64,000 bases of DNA from Nonomuraea rhodomycinica (GCF_013363995.1 NZ_JABWGO010000001.1:1249222-1313221), one strand, 5' to 3'; positions 8,724 through 20,948 are shown, numbered from the stretch's first letter. The notes: generated from the letters alone by a model not told the origin. Numbers and translations are program-made.

Positions 8724-9455
8724 CAGGGCGCCGTCGACGGCGAACACCGTGCCGCTGGCGTACGCGGCCTCCGGTGAGGTGATCTGGACGATCCACCAGG
8801 CGATCTCCTCGGGCCTCCCGACCCGGCCCACGGGCACCCGCCCGCGCATGGCCTCCAGGAACCCGGCGTAGTCCTCCTCGGACATCCCGGCCCGGACCCC
8901 GGCGGCCGTGTCGACGACGCCGGGCGCCAGGCCGACCACGCGGATCCCGCGCGGGCCGAGCTCGACGGCCCAGGACCGGGTCAGCAGGTCCAGGGCCGCC
9001 TTCGTGGCCCCGTACACCGCGTTGTGCGGCCAGGAGCGCAGCCCGAGGGAGCCGGCGGAGCTGACGTTGACCACCACTCCCCCGGCGGCGGCCAGGTCGT
9101 CCAGCACGGCCTGGGTGAGCATGACCGGCGCGACCAGGTTGATCGCCACCTGCGCCCCCACCTGGGCCCGGTCGAGCCCGCCGAGCGGGCCGAAGACGCC
9201 CGCCCCGGCGTTGTTGACCAGCACGTCCACGCGGCCGAAACGCCGGCGCGCGGCCTCGGCCACGGCCTCGGGCGCGCCGTGCTCGGTGAGGTCCGCGGCG
9301 AACGGCTCGATGCCGTCGTGGCCGGCCGCGGTGTCCTTGAGCGCGCCGGCGTCGCGGCCCACGACGAGCACCCCCCAGCCCCGCTCGGCGTAGGCGTGGG
9401 CGGTGGCCCGGCCGATGCCCGACCCGCCTCCGGTGACGATCGCCGTCCTGGTCAT
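8712..9455 (-). CDS. SDR oxidoreductase of the anthracycline cluster (possible aklaviketone reductase)
   Basis: 247 residues from ATG 9455 (ATGA overlap with the glycosyltransferase stop). It is a classical [19 protein letters not shown], Ser in [13 protein letters not shown]. The aglycone route needs a C-7 ketone reductase (DnrE/AknU type), and deoxysugar routes need a 4-ketoreductase. The classical SDR type and lack of sugar-nucleotide epimerase features favour the aglycone role, but sequence alone does not decide. It is the last gene of the minus-strand unit NTF2-dnmT-GT-SDR. Its 3' end lies in a 19-bp repeat array. Confidence 0.8.
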   Translation of the reverse strand: MTRTAIVTGGGSGIGRATAHAYAERGWGVLVVGRDAGALKDTAAGHDGIEPFAADLTEHGAPEAVAEAARRRFGRVDVLVNNAGAGVFGPLGGLDRAQVGAQVAINLVAPVMLTQAVLDDLAAAGGVVVNVSSAGSLGLRSWPHNAVYGATKAALDLLTRSWAVELGPRGIRVVGLAPGVVDTAAGVRAGMSEEDYAGFLEAMRGRVPVGRVGRPEEIAWWIVQITSPEAAYASGTVFAVDGALSVT

Positions 9456-10753
9456 CCGGCCTTCCCCTCCTTGTGCAGCATGGTGAGCCGTTCGAGGACC
9501 GGCACGATCTCGTTGGGACTGGGCATGCCGACCACCTCGGCCCGCATCCGCGCCGCCGCGGCGGCGTAGGACGGGTCGTCGAGCAGGCCGACGACGCGCT
9601 CGCGCAGCTGGTCGGGCGACAGCTTGTCGTGCTCCTCGATGTAGGTGCCGGCGCCGTTCCTGGCCAGCCCGGTGGCCTTCTCCATGGAGTCCCACATCAT
9701 GTCGGGCACGAGGAGCTGCGGGACGCCGTGGGCGAGGGCCGTCATGAACGTGCCCGAGCCGCCGTGGTGGACGATCGCGTCGCACGACGGCAGCAGCGCG
9801 TTGAGCGGCACGAAGTCGACGGCCCGCACGTTGGCCGGCAGCGTGCCGAGCCGGGCGCGCAGGTCGGCGGGCAGCAGGGCGACCACCTCGGCGTCCAGCC
9901 CGTCCACCGCGGCGATCAGGTCGCCGGCGGCGACCGTGCCGCCGTCCTCGACCTCGCCCAGCGACACGCCCAGCGTCAGGCAGATCCGCCGCGGGTACGG
10001 CGCGGGCTCCCGCAGCCAGCCGGGCAGGATCGAGCGGCCGTTGTAGGGCACGTAGCGCACGCCCACGTAGTGCAGGTCGAGCGGGATGCGCAGGGAGACG
10101 GGCGTCGGGTCGATCGTCCACTGCCCGAGCACCAGCTCCTCGTCGCGCTCGCGGACCCGCTCGCCGTGGCGGCCCAGCGTCCAGTCGAGCCATTCGGCCA
10201 GCGGGTCGTCGCGCAGCTCGGGGGGCCGCTGGTCGAGCATCGCGCGGAAGCGGGTCCGGTTGCGTCCCATCTGGTCGGGCCCGAACAGCAGCCGCGCGTG
10301 GGCGGCGCCGACGACCCGGGCGGCCACCGGGCCGGCCAGCGTCAGCGGGTCCCAGATCACCAGGTCCGGCCCCCAGTCGCGGGCCAGCGCCACGAGGTCG
10401 TCCACCATCGGCTCGGCGCACACGTTCTGGAACACGAACGCGGTCATCGCGCTGAACATGCCGATCGCGTGCTCCCACGGGAACGGGTCGTAGCGGGAGT
10501 TGCTCATGGCCAGGCCGCCGAGGTTGCGGTCGTCGGCGAAGCTGGAGGTGGCCTTCTGCGTCTCCGGCTCGATCTCCAGCGGCGGCCCGACGGGCACCGC
10601 GGTCAGGCCGGCCGCCGCGATGGTCTCGGCCAGGTCCGGCTGGCTGGCGACGACGACCTCGTGGCCGGCGGTGCGCAGCGCCGAGGCCACGGTGACCTGG
10701 GCGTAGAAGTGCGACGGCGCGGCGAACGTGGTGAACAGGACACGCATCGGCAT
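9452..10753 (-). CDS. dnmS: GT1-family anthracycline glycosyltransferase (DnmS/AknS-like)
   Basis: 433 residues, GT-B fold. ATG 10753 follows AAGGTGAG, with ATG 10747 as an alternative. The N-terminal [18 protein letters not shown] is typical of actinomycete antibiotic glycosyltransferases. The C-terminal nucleotide-sugar site has [18 protein letters not shown] (about residues 327-345). Relatives DnmS/AknS need a P450-like helper (DnmQ/AknT). No such helper is next to this gene and none is in the window, so it may lie to the left. It would attach a TDP-deoxysugar to the aglycone C-7 hydroxyl. The sugar identity is unknown. Confidence 0.85.
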   Translation of the reverse strand: MPMRVLFTTFAAPSHFYAQVTVASALRTAGHEVVVASQPDLAETIAAAGLTAVPVGPPLEIEPETQKATSSFADDRNLGGLAMSNSRYDPFPWEHAIGMFSAMTAFVFQNVCAEPMVDDLVALARDWGPDLVIWDPLTLAGPVAARVVGAAHARLLFGPDQMGRNRTRFRAMLDQRPPELRDDPLAEWLDWTLGRHGERVRERDEELVLGQWTIDPTPVSLRIPLDLHYVGVRYVPYNGRSILPGWLREPAPYPRRICLTLGVSLGEVEDGGTVAAGDLIAAVDGLDAEVVALLPADLRARLGTLPANVRAVDFVPLNALLPSCDAIVHHGGSGTFMTALAHGVPQLLVPDMMWDSMEKATGLARNGAGTYIEEHDKLSPDQLRERVVGLLDDPSYAAAAARMRAEVVGMPSPNEIVPVLERLTMLHKEGKAG

Positions 10754-10760
10754 CTCACCT

Positions 10761-12194
10761 TCACGAGGACAGGCTGTGCAGGCAGGCCACCAGGCTGCGG
10801 GCCTGCACGTTGAGGTAGTTGCTGTGCTTGAGCAGCTCGGCGAGCTGGTGCAGGGTCATCCACCGGTAGTCGGCGCCGTCCTCCACGTCGACGTCGGCCT
10901 CGACCACCGCGTACGTGTTGACCGCGTTGTAGAAGCGGCCGCCCTCCTCCGACAGCGCCACCGAGTACCTGACCAGCTCCGCCGGGGCGTTCAGTACGAC
11001 GTCGAGGTAGCGGGGGCGCGCCTCCGGCGGCAGCGCCCCCAGGTTGCCGGGGGTGCACTGCACGGTCGGCGCGAGCTCCATCACGTTGACGTAGCCCGGC
11101 TCGACGCGGGCGTGCACGAGCACGTGCAGGACGCCGTCGATCCGGCGCGCGACGAACGCCACGATGCCGTTGCCGGACGGCTCGATCATGGGCTGGCTCC
11201 ACGAGGCCACCTCGCGCGAGCCGCCGGCCACGTCCACGCCGATCACCCGGAAGAACAGGCCGTCCTCGTGCGCGATGGCCCCGCCCTCGCGGTGCCAGCG
11301 GGGCACCCGGGCCAGCGGCGTGACGCGGGTGACCACCTCCGACTGGGCCCTGATGCCGGTGATCCAGCTCAGGATCTCGGGCATGGAGTGCAGGCTGCCC
11401 TCGACGGCGCTGCACGAGCGCACCAGCGCCTGGTGGAAGTCGTCCTGGGGGACGACGATCAGCGGATGGCTGTCCTGGCTGGTGAACGGCAGGCACGACA
11501 GGACCGTGCGGGTGTCCATGTTGACCAGGTTCTCCACGCCCAGCAGCCGGTGGAGCTGGCCGAAGGTGAGCCAGATGAAGTTCTCGCCCACGGGGACGTC
11601 GCCGTCCACCTCGACGATCATGTTGCGGTTGCGCTTCTGGTAGAACCAGGCGCCCTGCTCCGACTGGAGCACGTCGGCCAGCACCCCGTGCCGCGCGCTG
11701 TCGCGGAAGAACTCCAGGTACGGCACCGCCTTGCCGCGGTGGACCCGCGAGAAGTTGCTCTTGGTGGCCTGGACCGTCGGCGACAGCTGCAGCCCGTTGG
11801 CGTTGCCCGGCTCGAACTTGGCCTGCATGAGGCAGTGCAGCACCCCGTCGAACTCCTTGACGAGGATGCCGAGGATGCCGACCTCGGGCTGCACGATGAT
11901 GGGCTGGCTCCAGCGCGGCACCGGGGCGCCCGGGATGTGCACGTCGATGCCGGTGACGCTGAAGAACTTGCCGCTGTCATGACCGATGTCGCCCGTCTCC
12001 GGGTCGGTGCTCCAGCCGGTCAGCTCCTCCAGCGGGATGCGCGTCACGCGGTGGGCGCTGCGCGCGGCGCGCTCGGTGTACCAGGACCAGAACGCCTCCA
12101 GCCCGTCGCCGGCCAGCATGGAGCGCGCGATGCGGGCGGTCAGCCGCCCGTTGGGCCGCGACCGGATGGCGTAGGTGGGCGGGGCGCCGCTCAT
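10761..12194 (-). CDS. dnmT: NDP-hexose 2,3-dehydratase (DnmT-like)
   Basis: 477 residues from ATG 12194, coupled to the NTF2-like gene (ATGA). The protein is an internal duplication typical of the family: WSQPIIVQP...GILVKEFDGVLHCLMQAK in the first half and WSQPMIEPS...VARRIDGVLHVLVHAR in the second, each followed by a PTVQxT motif. The enzyme removes the C-2 hydroxyl of NDP-4-keto-6-deoxyglucose, the committed step to 2,6-dideoxysugars such as daunosamine. It is the only clear deoxysugar gene in the window, so the rest must be elsewhere. Confidence 0.92.
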   Translation of the reverse strand: MSGAPPTYAIRSRPNGRLTARIARSMLAGDGLEAFWSWYTERAARSAHRVTRIPLEELTGWSTDPETGDIGHDSGKFFSVTGIDVHIPGAPVPRWSQPIIVQPEVGILGILVKEFDGVLHCLMQAKFEPGNANGLQLSPTVQATKSNFSRVHRGKAVPYLEFFRDSARHGVLADVLQSEQGAWFYQKRNRNMIVEVDGDVPVGENFIWLTFGQLHRLLGVENLVNMDTRTVLSCLPFTSQDSHPLIVVPQDDFHQALVRSCSAVEGSLHSMPEILSWITGIRAQSEVVTRVTPLARVPRWHREGGAIAHEDGLFFRVIGVDVAGGSREVASWSQPMIEPSGNGIVAFVARRIDGVLHVLVHARVEPGYVNVMELAPTVQCTPGNLGALPPEARPRYLDVVLNAPAELVRYSVALSEEGGRFYNAVNTYAVVEADVDVEDGADYRWMTLHQLAELLKHSNYLNVQARSLVACLHSLSS

Positions 12195-12616
12195 GCCGGG
12201 TCCAGCCCGTCCCGGGTGACCCTGCGGTGCTTGACCCGCCACTGCCCGTCCGAGCTGACGAGCCGGTCGGTGCACACGGTGCTGCGCCTGACCACCACCT
12301 CGCCGCCGGTCGGGATCTCCAGGACCAGGGCGTAGCTGCGGGCGGTGAGCTCGCCGTCGTCGCCGGGGGTCACGGTCAGCATCCCGATCCAGTGCCGGCG
12401 CTGGACGCCGGCGGCGGCGAACTCGTCGGCGACCTTGCGCGCCGCCCTGGCGATGTCCTGCGATCCGTGGACCGCGCTGTCGCCGACCTCGAAGACGCCG
12501 TCCTCGGTGAACGTGGCGGCCCACTCGTCGGTCGATCCCGCGTCCAGGAGCTGCATCTGGCGCGCGTAGAAGTGCTGCGCCTGCGCGTACTGAGCGTCAA
12601 CGTGCTGTGCGTCCAC
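12191..12616 (-). CDS. SnoaL-like / NTF2-fold protein of the anthracycline cluster
   Basis: 141 residues from GTG 12616, chosen because GGAGGG lies upstream. The motif [19 protein letters not shown] is followed by [11 protein letters not shown], typical of NTF2-fold ring-hydroxylating or cyclase-like proteins. In anthracycline clusters such proteins include SnoaL2/AclR (hydroxylation partners) and DpsH-like cyclisation helpers. The sequence does not allow a choice. First gene of the minus-strand unit that continues with the 2,3-dehydratase. Confidence 0.75.
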   Translation of the reverse strand: MDAQHVDAQYAQAQHFYARQMQLLDAGSTDEWAATFTEDGVFEVGDSAVHGSQDIARAARKVADEFAAAGVQRRHWIGMLTVTPGDDGELTARSYALVLEIPTGGEVVVRRSTVCTDRLVSSDGQWRVKHRRVTRDGLDPA

Positions 12617-12804
12617 CTCGGCCTGCCCTCCGCGAGTCGGTCGTGCGGGCCCACGATCCCGTCCGCGGCTAGAGGGGCGCCTGACAAGCGATAGTCCATC
12701 GCCGTTCCAGCGCGACTGCACGGGGGGTCGCCAAGCTGATCGCGACCGGGGCGCCGTCCCCGGAGCACCCGGAACGCAACAGCCGACGACGAAGAGGCGG
12801 GAAG
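12617..12804. promoter_or_regulatory. Divergent promoter region upstream of ACP and NTF2-like genes
   Basis: A 188-bp spacer between two operons reading away from each other. It lacks the TTCGAGC heptamers seen in the other two divergent spacers. GAAGAGGCGGG directly before 12805 is the ACP ribosome site. No convincing promoter hexamers were seen. Confidence 0.35.
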
Positions 12805-13056
12805 ATGACCCAGTTCAGTCTCGGCGAGCTGAAGCAGATCATGCGGCAGGTCGCGGGCGACGACGACACGATCGAGCTGGTCGACGGCTTCGAGACCAGG
12901 ACCTTCGAGGATCTCGGCTACGACTCGCTGGCGCTGCTGGAGATCGTCCACCACGTGGAGCGCGCGTGCGGGCGCAAGCTGCCCGACAGCGAGCTCGGCG
13001 ACATCACCACGCCCAAGGAGCTCGTCGAGTTCGTCGGCGAGCTGGAACGGGCGTGA
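12805..13056 (+). CDS. dpsG: Type II PKS acyl carrier protein
   Basis: 83 residues. The phosphopantetheine Ser is Ser41 in [10 protein letters not shown], and the helix [10 protein letters not shown] and acidic surface are typical. It carries the growing polyketide for the KS/CLF pair, although the gene is some 6 kb away from it on the other strand. The same displacement (dpsG away from dpsAB) is known in the daunorubicin cluster. The ORF ends in a GTGA overlap with dnrU. Confidence 0.93.
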   Translation: MTQFSLGELKQIMRQVAGDDDTIELVDGFETRTFEDLGYDSLALLEIVHHVERACGRKLPDSELGDITTPKELVEFVGELERA

Positions 13057-13892
13057 CCCCCCGGGACATGGCCGGCCGCACGGTGGTGGTCACGGGCGCC
13101 ACCTCGGGGATCGGGCGCTCGGCCGCCGTCGGCTTCGCCCGGCGCGGCGCCGAGGTGGTCGCCGTCGGCCGCGACCCGGCCAGGCTCAAGGACGTCCTCA
13201 GCGAGCTGACCGAGGTCGGCCAGGCCAAGCCGTACGGGGTGGGGGCCGACTTCGCCCGCTTCGACGACGTGCGCGCCGCCGGCGAGGACCTGCGGGGCCG
13301 CTTCGAGCACGTGGACGTGCTGGCCAGCAACGCGGGCGGGATGTTCCGGACGCGCACGCTCACCGCCGACGGGTACGAGAGCACGATCCAGGTCAACCAC
13401 CTGTCCGGCTTCCTGCTGGCCCACCTGCTGCGCGAGCGGCTGTCCGGCGGGCGGATCGTCGTCACCTCCTCCGACGCGTACACCACGGGCCGGCTGGACC
13501 CGGACGACCTCAGGGCCGAGCGCGGCCGCTACGGCGCGGGACGGGCGTACGGCACGTCCAAGCAGGCCGGCATCCTGTTCGCCGCCGAGGCGGCGCGGCG
13601 CTGGCCCGACGTGCTAGCCGCCAGCTTCCATCCGGGGCAGGTCCGCACGCTCATCGGCCGGGGCACGATCGCGTCCTGGTACTTCCGCTTCAACCCGCTG
13701 CTGCGCACCGCCGACCGGGCCGCGGACACGCTGCTGTGGCTGGCCACGGCCCCGGCCGAGCGGATCGAGCCCGGCGGCTACTACATGGACAGACGGCCGC
13801 ACCCCGTCAAGGGGCCGACGGCCGATCCCGCGCTCGCCGCGCGGCTCTGGGACGCCAGCGCCGCCGCCATCAGTGAAAGGGAATCAACGTGA
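13053..13892 (+). CDS. dnrU: DnrU-like ketoreductase (extended SDR)
   Basis: 279 residues from GTG 13053 (4-bp overlap with ACP). SDR motifs: [23 protein letters not shown] and YGTSKQAG; the composition resembles retinol-dehydrogenase-like SDRs. In S. peucetius dnrU lies beside dnrV and doxA and encodes a reductase acting on the C-13 ketone of the anthracycline side chain. Here ACP-dnrU-dnrV-doxA are joined by 4-bp overlaps. Function is assigned by family plus this conserved order. Confidence 0.82.
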   Translation: MTPRDMAGRTVVVTGATSGIGRSAAVGFARRGAEVVAVGRDPARLKDVLSELTEVGQAKPYGVGADFARFDDVRAAGEDLRGRFEHVDVLASNAGGMFRTRTLTADGYESTIQVNHLSGFLLAHLLRERLSGGRIVVTSSDAYTTGRLDPDDLRAERGRYGAGRAYGTSKQAGILFAAEAARRWPDVLAASFHPGQVRTLIGRGTIASWYFRFNPLLRTADRAADTLLWLATAPAERIEPGGYYMDRRPHPVKGPTADPALAARLWDASAAAISEREST

Positions 13893-14662
13893 CCACTTAC
13901 GCTCCCGGCTCGCCGTCCTGGTTCGACCTGGGCTCGCCGGACGTGGCGGCCTCGGTGGCCTTCTACACCGGGCTGCTGGGCTGGACGGCGACCGAGATCA
14001 GCGAGCCCGAGGCCGGCGGCTACACGACCTTCCACCGCGACGGCAAGCTCGTCGCGGCGGTCGCCTACCACCAGATCGACACCCCGTACCACCGCCCGTA
14101 CGGCCCGGACCAGCAGCACGGCATGCCGGCCATCTGGACCGTCTACTTCACCACCGACGACGCCGAGGCGCTGAACGAGCGGGCGCCGAAGGCCGGCGGG
14201 GAGACCATCATGACCCCGATGGAGGTCATGGGCCTGGGCAAGATGGCCGTCTACGCCGACCCGGCCGGCGCCGCGTTCGCCGTGTGGGAGCCGATGGCCA
14301 TGAAGGGCGCCGAGCTGATCGGGCAGCCGGGCTCGGTGCGCTGGGTGGAGCTGGTCACCACGGACGTGGAGGGCTCGGCCGCGTTCTACCGCGACACGCT
14401 GGGCCTGACCACCGCGCCCGGCGACGGCACTCCTGTCTGGCAGGTCGGCGGGAAGACCGTGGGCGGCGTGCGCAAGCTGGGCGAGACCGGGGCGGTGCGG
14501 CCGTACTGGGCGGTCACGTTCGGCGTGGAGGACTGCGACGCGACGGCGCGCAAGGCCGTCGAGCTGGGCGGCTCCGTGGAGAACGCGCCCGCCGACACGC
14601 CGCTGGGACGCCGGGCCGACCTGCTCGACCCGCACGGCGCGGGCTTCTCGGTGGTGTCATGA
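13889..14662 (+). CDS. dnrV: DnrV-like glyoxalase/VOC-fold protein
   Basis: 257 residues from GTG 13889, made of two VOC (beta-alpha-beta-beta-beta) modules: [20 protein letters not shown] near residue 10 and [18 protein letters not shown] near residue 150. DnrV of S. peucetius helps DoxA perform late C-13/C-14 oxidation, and its mechanism is unclear (drug binding or sequestration is possible). It overlaps dnrU and doxA by 4 bp each, so the three are likely made in step. Confidence 0.85.
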   Translation: MTTYAPGSPSWFDLGSPDVAASVAFYTGLLGWTATEISEPEAGGYTTFHRDGKLVAAVAYHQIDTPYHRPYGPDQQHGMPAIWTVYFTTDDAEALNERAPKAGGETIMTPMEVMGLGKMAVYADPAGAAFAVWEPMAMKGAELIGQPGSVRWVELVTTDVEGSAAFYRDTLGLTTAPGDGTPVWQVGGKTVGGVRKLGETGAVRPYWAVTFGVEDCDATARKAVELGGSVENAPADTPLGRRADLLDPHGAGFSVVS

Positions 14663-15858
14663 GCGCCGAGCCCGTGGTCGAGGTCAACCCGTTCGAGTGC
14701 CCGATGCAGTCGATGCGGGAGAAGCCGCAGGTGCACGACGAGCTGCGGGCCGGCGGGCCGCTGGTGCGGGCGCAGGCGCCCGCGGGCGGCCCGGTGTGGG
14801 TGGTCACGGACTACACGCTGGCCAAGTCGGTGCTGGCCGACCCGCGCTTCGTCAAGGACCCGGGGCTGGCGCCGGAGGCGTGGCACGGCATCGAGGACGG
14901 GCTCGACAACCCCGAGCCCGAGTACCGGCCGTACACGCTGATCGCGGTGGACGGCGAGGACCACCGGCGGCTGCGCCGCGTGCACGCCCCCGCCTTCAAC
15001 CCGCGCCGGCTGGCCGCGTCCACGGACCGCGTCACCACCATCGCCCGCAACCTGTTCACCGACCTGGCCGACGCCTCGGACGCCTCCGGGCAGCCGGCCG
15101 AGCTGATCGACGGGTTCGCCTACAACTTCCCGCTGCTGGTGATCTCCGACCTGCTCGGGGTGCCGGTGACCGACCCGATCATGGCCAGGAAGGCCGTCAG
15201 CGCGATGAAGCAGCTCGCGCTGGGCACCGCGAGCGACGCGGAGTACGACACCTCGTCGCTGGAGGAGCTGCTCTCCCAGGCGGTCGGGTCGGCCATGGAG
15301 GGCACGGCCGACACCATGACCAGGGTGCTGTACGAGCGGGGCCTGGCCGAGTTCGGCGAGCTGCCGCCGGACAAGCTCGTCTACATGATCATGGGGCTGA
15401 TCTTCGCCGGGCACGACACGACGGGCTCGTTCCTCGGGTTCCTGCTGGCCGAGACGCTGGCCGGGCACCTCGCGCCGGACGCCGACGCGGGCGAGTTCGT
15501 GGAGGAGATGCTGCGCGAGCACCCGCCGGTGCCGTACACGCTGTGGCGCTTCGCCGCGCAGGAGGTGGTGCTCGGCGGGGCGGTGCTGCCGCCCGGCGCG
15601 CCGGTGCTCATCGACATCGAGGGCATCAACGCGCACCGCGAGGACCCGGCGAGCCGCCGGCTGACCTTCGGCGACGGGGCCCACTACTGCATCGGCGAGC
15701 AGCTCGCGCAGCTCGAGTCGCGGGTCATGATCCAGGTGCTGCGGGACGACTTCCCGCACGCGCGGCTGGCCGTGCCGTTCGACGACCTGCGCTGGGGCCG
15801 CAAGGGCTCGCAGACCGCGCGGCTGACCGAGCTGCCCGCCTGGTTACGGCCCCGGTGA
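14659..15858 (+). CDS. doxA: DoxA-like cytochrome P450, anthracycline C-13/C-14 oxidase
   Basis: 399 residues from ATG 14659. All P450 signatures are intact: I-helix [13 protein letters not shown]-helix EEMLRE, and heme loop [10 protein letters not shown] with Cys344. The start [10 protein letters not shown], the stretches [14 protein letters not shown] and PYTLWRFA, and the end are close to my memory of DoxA, which oxidises C-13 and then hydroxylates C-14 (daunorubicin to doxorubicin). The meander is shorter than in DoxA: a few residues are missing between [10 protein letters not shown] and PASRRLTFG. The heme Cys rules out a DnmQ/AknT helper. Confidence 0.9.
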   Translation: MSAEPVVEVNPFECPMQSMREKPQVHDELRAGGPLVRAQAPAGGPVWVVTDYTLAKSVLADPRFVKDPGLAPEAWHGIEDGLDNPEPEYRPYTLIAVDGEDHRRLRRVHAPAFNPRRLAASTDRVTTIARNLFTDLADASDASGQPAELIDGFAYNFPLLVISDLLGVPVTDPIMARKAVSAMKQLALGTASDAEYDTSSLEELLSQAVGSAMEGTADTMTRVLYERGLAEFGELPPDKLVYMIMGLIFAGHDTTGSFLGFLLAETLAGHLAPDADAGEFVEEMLREHPPVPYTLWRFAAQEVVLGGAVLPPGAPVLIDIEGINAHREDPASRRLTFGDGAHYCIGEQLAQLESRVMIQVLRDDFPHARLAVPFDDLRWGRKGSQTARLTELPAWLRPR

Positions 15859-15941
15859 AATATGCGGTCAGAAAGTGACCGGGTTCTCCTCTAGCGTGAA
15901 CACGGAGGCCAGATAACTCGGATCCAAAGGCGGGGAACGAT

Positions 15942-18191
<2,250 letters not shown>

Positions 18192-18218
<27 letters not shown>

Positions 18219-18695
18219 CCGCTGGTGTCCGCGGTGCAGGACGAGCAGCACGACGGCGACCAGCGGCTGCAGGATGTCGGTGGGGATGGTCCAGACGTTG
18301 TTCGGCGCCGTGTTGCCGTGGGCGACGAGCTGCATGACGTGGCCGGCGGCGTCGCCCCAGTAGAGCACCGCCATGGCGATCACGGCGGCGTTCATGAACG
18401 ACCCCCGGTTCCAGATGCTCAGGAAGCCGATGAGGCCGACGGCGATGTCGGCCCAGCCGACCTCCCACTGGAAGGCGCTGTGCGCGAACCCGATGCTGTC
18501 GGCGACCTCGGGCGCGTACGGGCCGATGTGGGACAGGCCGCCGAGCATCGACAGCACCCCGCCGCCGGCCACGAACCACAGCAGCCACAGCTCGACCACG
18601 CGGGGCCCGGTGCGCCGCGCCGGGGCGCGGTCGAGCAGGCTGTGCAGCAGCGCGCCGGCGACGAGGCCGAGGAAGGTGACGACGAAGAACGCCAT
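18192..18695 (-). CDS. Four-helix membrane protein, DUF6790-like
   Basis: 167 residues from ATG 18695. There are about four hydrophobic helices: FFVVTFLGLVAGALLHSLL, LWLLWFVAGGGVLSMLG, ADIAVGLIGFLSIW and LQPLVAVVLLVLH. The conserved-looking segment GFAHSAFQWEVGWAD resembles DUF6790 proteins. The function is unknown. It converges on drrC and overlaps its 3' end by 27 bp. Confidence 0.75.
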
Positions 18696-18764
18696 GTCAG
18701 CACCCTAGGAACCGCGCCGACCGGCGCCGGACACCGGGGCGCGGTGTGTCGCGGGCGGTCCCCG

Positions 18765-18851
18765 CTGATCGCCGCACGCGAACACGGCGCACGGAGATCG
18801 CCGCTCCCGAACGCGGCGCACGGTGATCGCCGCTGGCGAACGCGGCGCACG
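18765..18851. repeat. Three imperfect 29-bp tandem repeats
   Basis: Units at 18765-18793, 18794-18822 and 18823-18851 share GATCGCCGC...GAAC.CGGCGCACG with a variable 3-4 bases in the middle. They lie upstream of the phosphoesterase gene, in the divergent spacer with the DUF6790-like gene. Confidence 0.88.
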
Positions 18852-18882
18852 GCGGCCTCGGTGCCCGGCCATAGTGAGGGGC

Positions 18883-19632
18883 ATGCGCGTAGCCGTCCTG
18901 TCCGACATCCACGGAGTCCTGCCCGCCCTCGAAGCGGTGCTCGCCGAGCCCGACGTGGCCGCGGCCGACCTGCTGGTCCTCACCGGCGACCTGGCCGCGG
19001 GCCCGCAACCCGTCGAGACCCTTGACCTGCTGGCGTCGCTGGGCGATCGGGCGCTCTGGCTCAACGGCAACGCCGACCGCGAGCTGGTCGAGGCGGTCCG
19101 GGGCGGGCCGTGCCCGTATCCCGTCTCGCAGTGGGCCGCCGAGCAGCTGCGCGAGGACCAGGTCGCGCTGCTGGCCGAGCTCCCCGACCGGCAGGTGCTC
19201 GACCTCGGCCGGCTCGGCGTGACGCTGTTCGTCCACGCCACGCCGCGCCGGGACGACGAGATGATCCTCGTCGACAGCGCCCTCGGCCGCTGGGCCGAGG
19301 TCCTGGACGGGGTCACCGCCGACACGGTGGTGCTGGGCAACACCCACATGCCGTTCCTCCGCCTGGTGGACCGCAGGCTCGTGGTCAACCCCGGTTCGGT
19401 CGGCATGCCGTACGGCACGGCGGGGGCGCACTGGGCGCTGCTGGACTCCGAGACCGGCGGGGTGACGCTGCGCCGCACCCCGTTCGACGCCGGCGCGGCG
19501 GCGGGCCGGCTGGTCGCGGACAGCGGCTTCCCCGGGATCCGGGAGTGGGTGGCCGACTACGTGACGAACGTCCACTCCGACGCCGAGGCCCTGGCGGTGT
19601 TCGCCGAGCTCGAAGGCCGCCCGGGCTCCTGA
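18883..19632 (+). CDS. YfcE/MJ0936-like metallophosphoesterase
   Basis: 249 residues from ATG 18883. Metal-binding motifs in order: LSDIHGVLPAL (DxH), LTGDLAAGP (GD), NGNADREL (GNxD variant), FVHATPR and LGNTHMPFLR, then NPGSVGMPYG. This is the calcineurin-like phosphodiesterase fold of small cytosolic enzymes acting on phosphodiesters. The natural substrate cannot be read from sequence. It stands alone between repeats and the convergent methyltransferase gene. Confidence 0.85.
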   Translation: MRVAVLSDIHGVLPALEAVLAEPDVAAADLLVLTGDLAAGPQPVETLDLLASLGDRALWLNGNADRELVEAVRGGPCPYPVSQWAAEQLREDQVALLAELPDRQVLDLGRLGVTLFVHATPRRDDEMILVDSALGRWAEVLDGVTADTVVLGNTHMPFLRLVDRRLVVNPGSVGMPYGTAGAHWALLDSETGGVTLRRTPFDAGAAAGRLVADSGFPGIREWVADYVTNVHSDAEALAVFAELEGRPGS

Positions 19633-19645
19633 GGGAAGCCCGCAG

Positions 19646-20518
19646 TCACTTCTCCAGGCGGGCGTGGACGTAGAGGAACCCGCGCTGCGAGCTCAGCAGC
19701 CGCTCCGGGACGGGACCGGGCAGCCAGGGGCAGCGGCCGTCGGCCAGCATGCCGCTGTCGTAGGTCTCGACGCGCCACCCGTACGGGCCCAGCCAGGCGC
19801 GCGGGTCGACGGGGCCGCCGAACGCCCCGAGGGAACGCATGTAGGTGAGGAACCGGTCGCCGTAGCCGGCGGTGTAGTAGCCGGGCCCCGTGACGTCGGC
19901 CGCCAGCGCGGAGCCCGGCGCCGACACGGCCGACAGGTCGGCGGCCAACCGGTCCAGGGCCGTGCCGCCGAAGAAGTAGGTCAGACCCTCGGCCAGCCAC
20001 AGGGTCGGCGCCCCCGGGTCGAACCCGGCCTCCAGCAGCCGCCCGCACCAGCGGCGGGTCAGGTCGGCGGTGACCACGCGGTGGTGGCGGTGCGCCGGCG
20101 CCCCGGCGGCGGCCAGCATGCGCACCTTGGCCCGCTGCCGCCGGGGGTCGCCGTCCACCTCGAACAGGACGAGATCGGCGGGCAGGGCGCAGCGCCAGGC
20201 GCGGGTGTCGCAGCCGGCGCCGAGCACGACCACCTGCCGCACCCCGCGCGCCACGGCCCCGGCCAGTGCCTCGTCGCCGAACCTGCCCCGGATGGCCACG
20301 GCGCCGCGGGTCATGCCGATCAGGTCGAGCGCCCGCGCCCTGCGCACGGTGGCCTCGTCGACGAACAGGTGCGCGTAGGGGTCGGCGAGCATCGGATCGG
20401 GCAGCGCGCACTCCTGGGCCCTGACCGCGGCGGCGATGTCGCTGGTCTGGACGACGTCGAGGTCGAGCCGGAGCACGAGCTCCAGGTCGGCGTCGGGGAA
20501 GGCGGGGGCGTCGGGCAC
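19646..20518 (-). CDS. Leucine carboxyl methyltransferase-like SAM methyltransferase
   Basis: 290 residues from GTG 20518, preceded by AAGGAG. It is a class I SAM enzyme of the PPM2/LCMT-like group: VVVLGAGCDTRAWR (motif I) and LWLAEGLTYF. Eukaryotic LCMT methylates a C-terminal Leu carboxylate, while bacterial relatives act on varied carboxyls, sometimes in natural product pathways. It diverges from the RiPP operon across a shared 237-bp spacer, so it could be a tailoring enzyme for that peptide. That link is inference from position only. Confidence 0.82.
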   Translation of the reverse strand: MPDAPAFPDADLELVLRLDLDVVQTSDIAAAVRAQECALPDPMLADPYAHLFVDEATVRRARALDLIGMTRGAVAIRGRFGDEALAGAVARGVRQVVVLGAGCDTRAWRCALPADLVLFEVDGDPRRQRAKVRMLAAAGAPAHRHHRVVTADLTRRWCGRLLEAGFDPGAPTLWLAEGLTYFFGGTALDRLAADLSAVSAPGSALAADVTGPGYYTAGYGDRFLTYMRSLGAFGGPVDPRAWLGPYGWRVETYDSGMLADGRCPWLPGPVPERLLSSQRGFLYVHARLEK

Positions 20519-20755
20519 GCGGACTCCTTACGGGAGAGGGCGTGGATACGCACCGTACTGTAGCAAACACTTTGCGTTGTCATTACGGAACGTGCTGGTT
20601 CGCCTTCTTGACGGCCACTGGCCCGGCCAGTTTTCGGTTGGGACTTTTCCGCAAGCCTCTACCAGTAAATCCCAAGTCGTCGACAAGTGTCCTTTTCTAG
20701 GGTCCTCCATGCGGCCGGGGGCGACAGTGTGCCCCCGCCGGATGAGAGGAACGAC
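20519..20755. promoter_or_regulatory. Divergent control region of methyltransferase and RiPP precursor
   Basis: 237 bp that are A+T-richer than the surroundings. On the plus strand a TAGGGT that could be a -10 element lies at 20698-20703, without a good -35. An inverted repeat GCAAA-CAC-TTTGC at 20563-20575 could be an operator near the methyltransferase promoter. AGAGGA at 20745-20750 is the ribosome site of the precursor. Elements are suggestive only. Confidence 0.4.
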
Positions 20756-20905
20756 ATGTCCAAGATCACGATTGACGATCTGCCCTTCGAGGGGGCGGAG
20801 CTGACCGACGCCGAGCTCGGCCAGGTGGCCGGCGGGGCGAAGCCGCAGTGGGAGGTCAGCGCCTGGACCCTCGACGACGTGCCCTACGAGTGGTGGCTCG
20901 TCTGA
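20756..20905 (+). CDS. RiPP precursor peptide with double-glycine leader (graspetide-like)
   Basis: 49 residues with AGAGGA five bases before ATG. Leader residues 1-27 end in LTDAELGQVAGG, a classical C39-peptidase double-Gly leader. The core is the last 22 residues (Ala28-Val49), rich in Trp (4) with Lys29, Ser35 and Thr38 as possible acceptors and Glu33, Asp40, Asp41 and Glu45 as possible carboxyl donors for ATP-grasp-made ester or amide rings. The leader contains TIDDLPFE (5-12) and the core TLDDVPYE (38-45), a near copy. The next genes encode the ligase, a helper and the exporter with matching peptidase. Ring pattern and modification are inferred. Confidence 0.87.
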   Translation: MSKITIDDLPFEGAELTDAELGQVAGGAKPQWEVSAWTLDDVPYEWWLV

Positions 20906-20948
20906 TCCAGCGGCCGGCCGGCAGCCCGCTGACGGCCATCGGATGACC

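Noticed and set aside
14659..15858. DnmQ/AknT-like P450 helper of the glycosyltransferase
   Set aside because: Heme Cys, I-helix and ExxR are all present and the similarity is to DoxA. Helpers lack the heme Cys.
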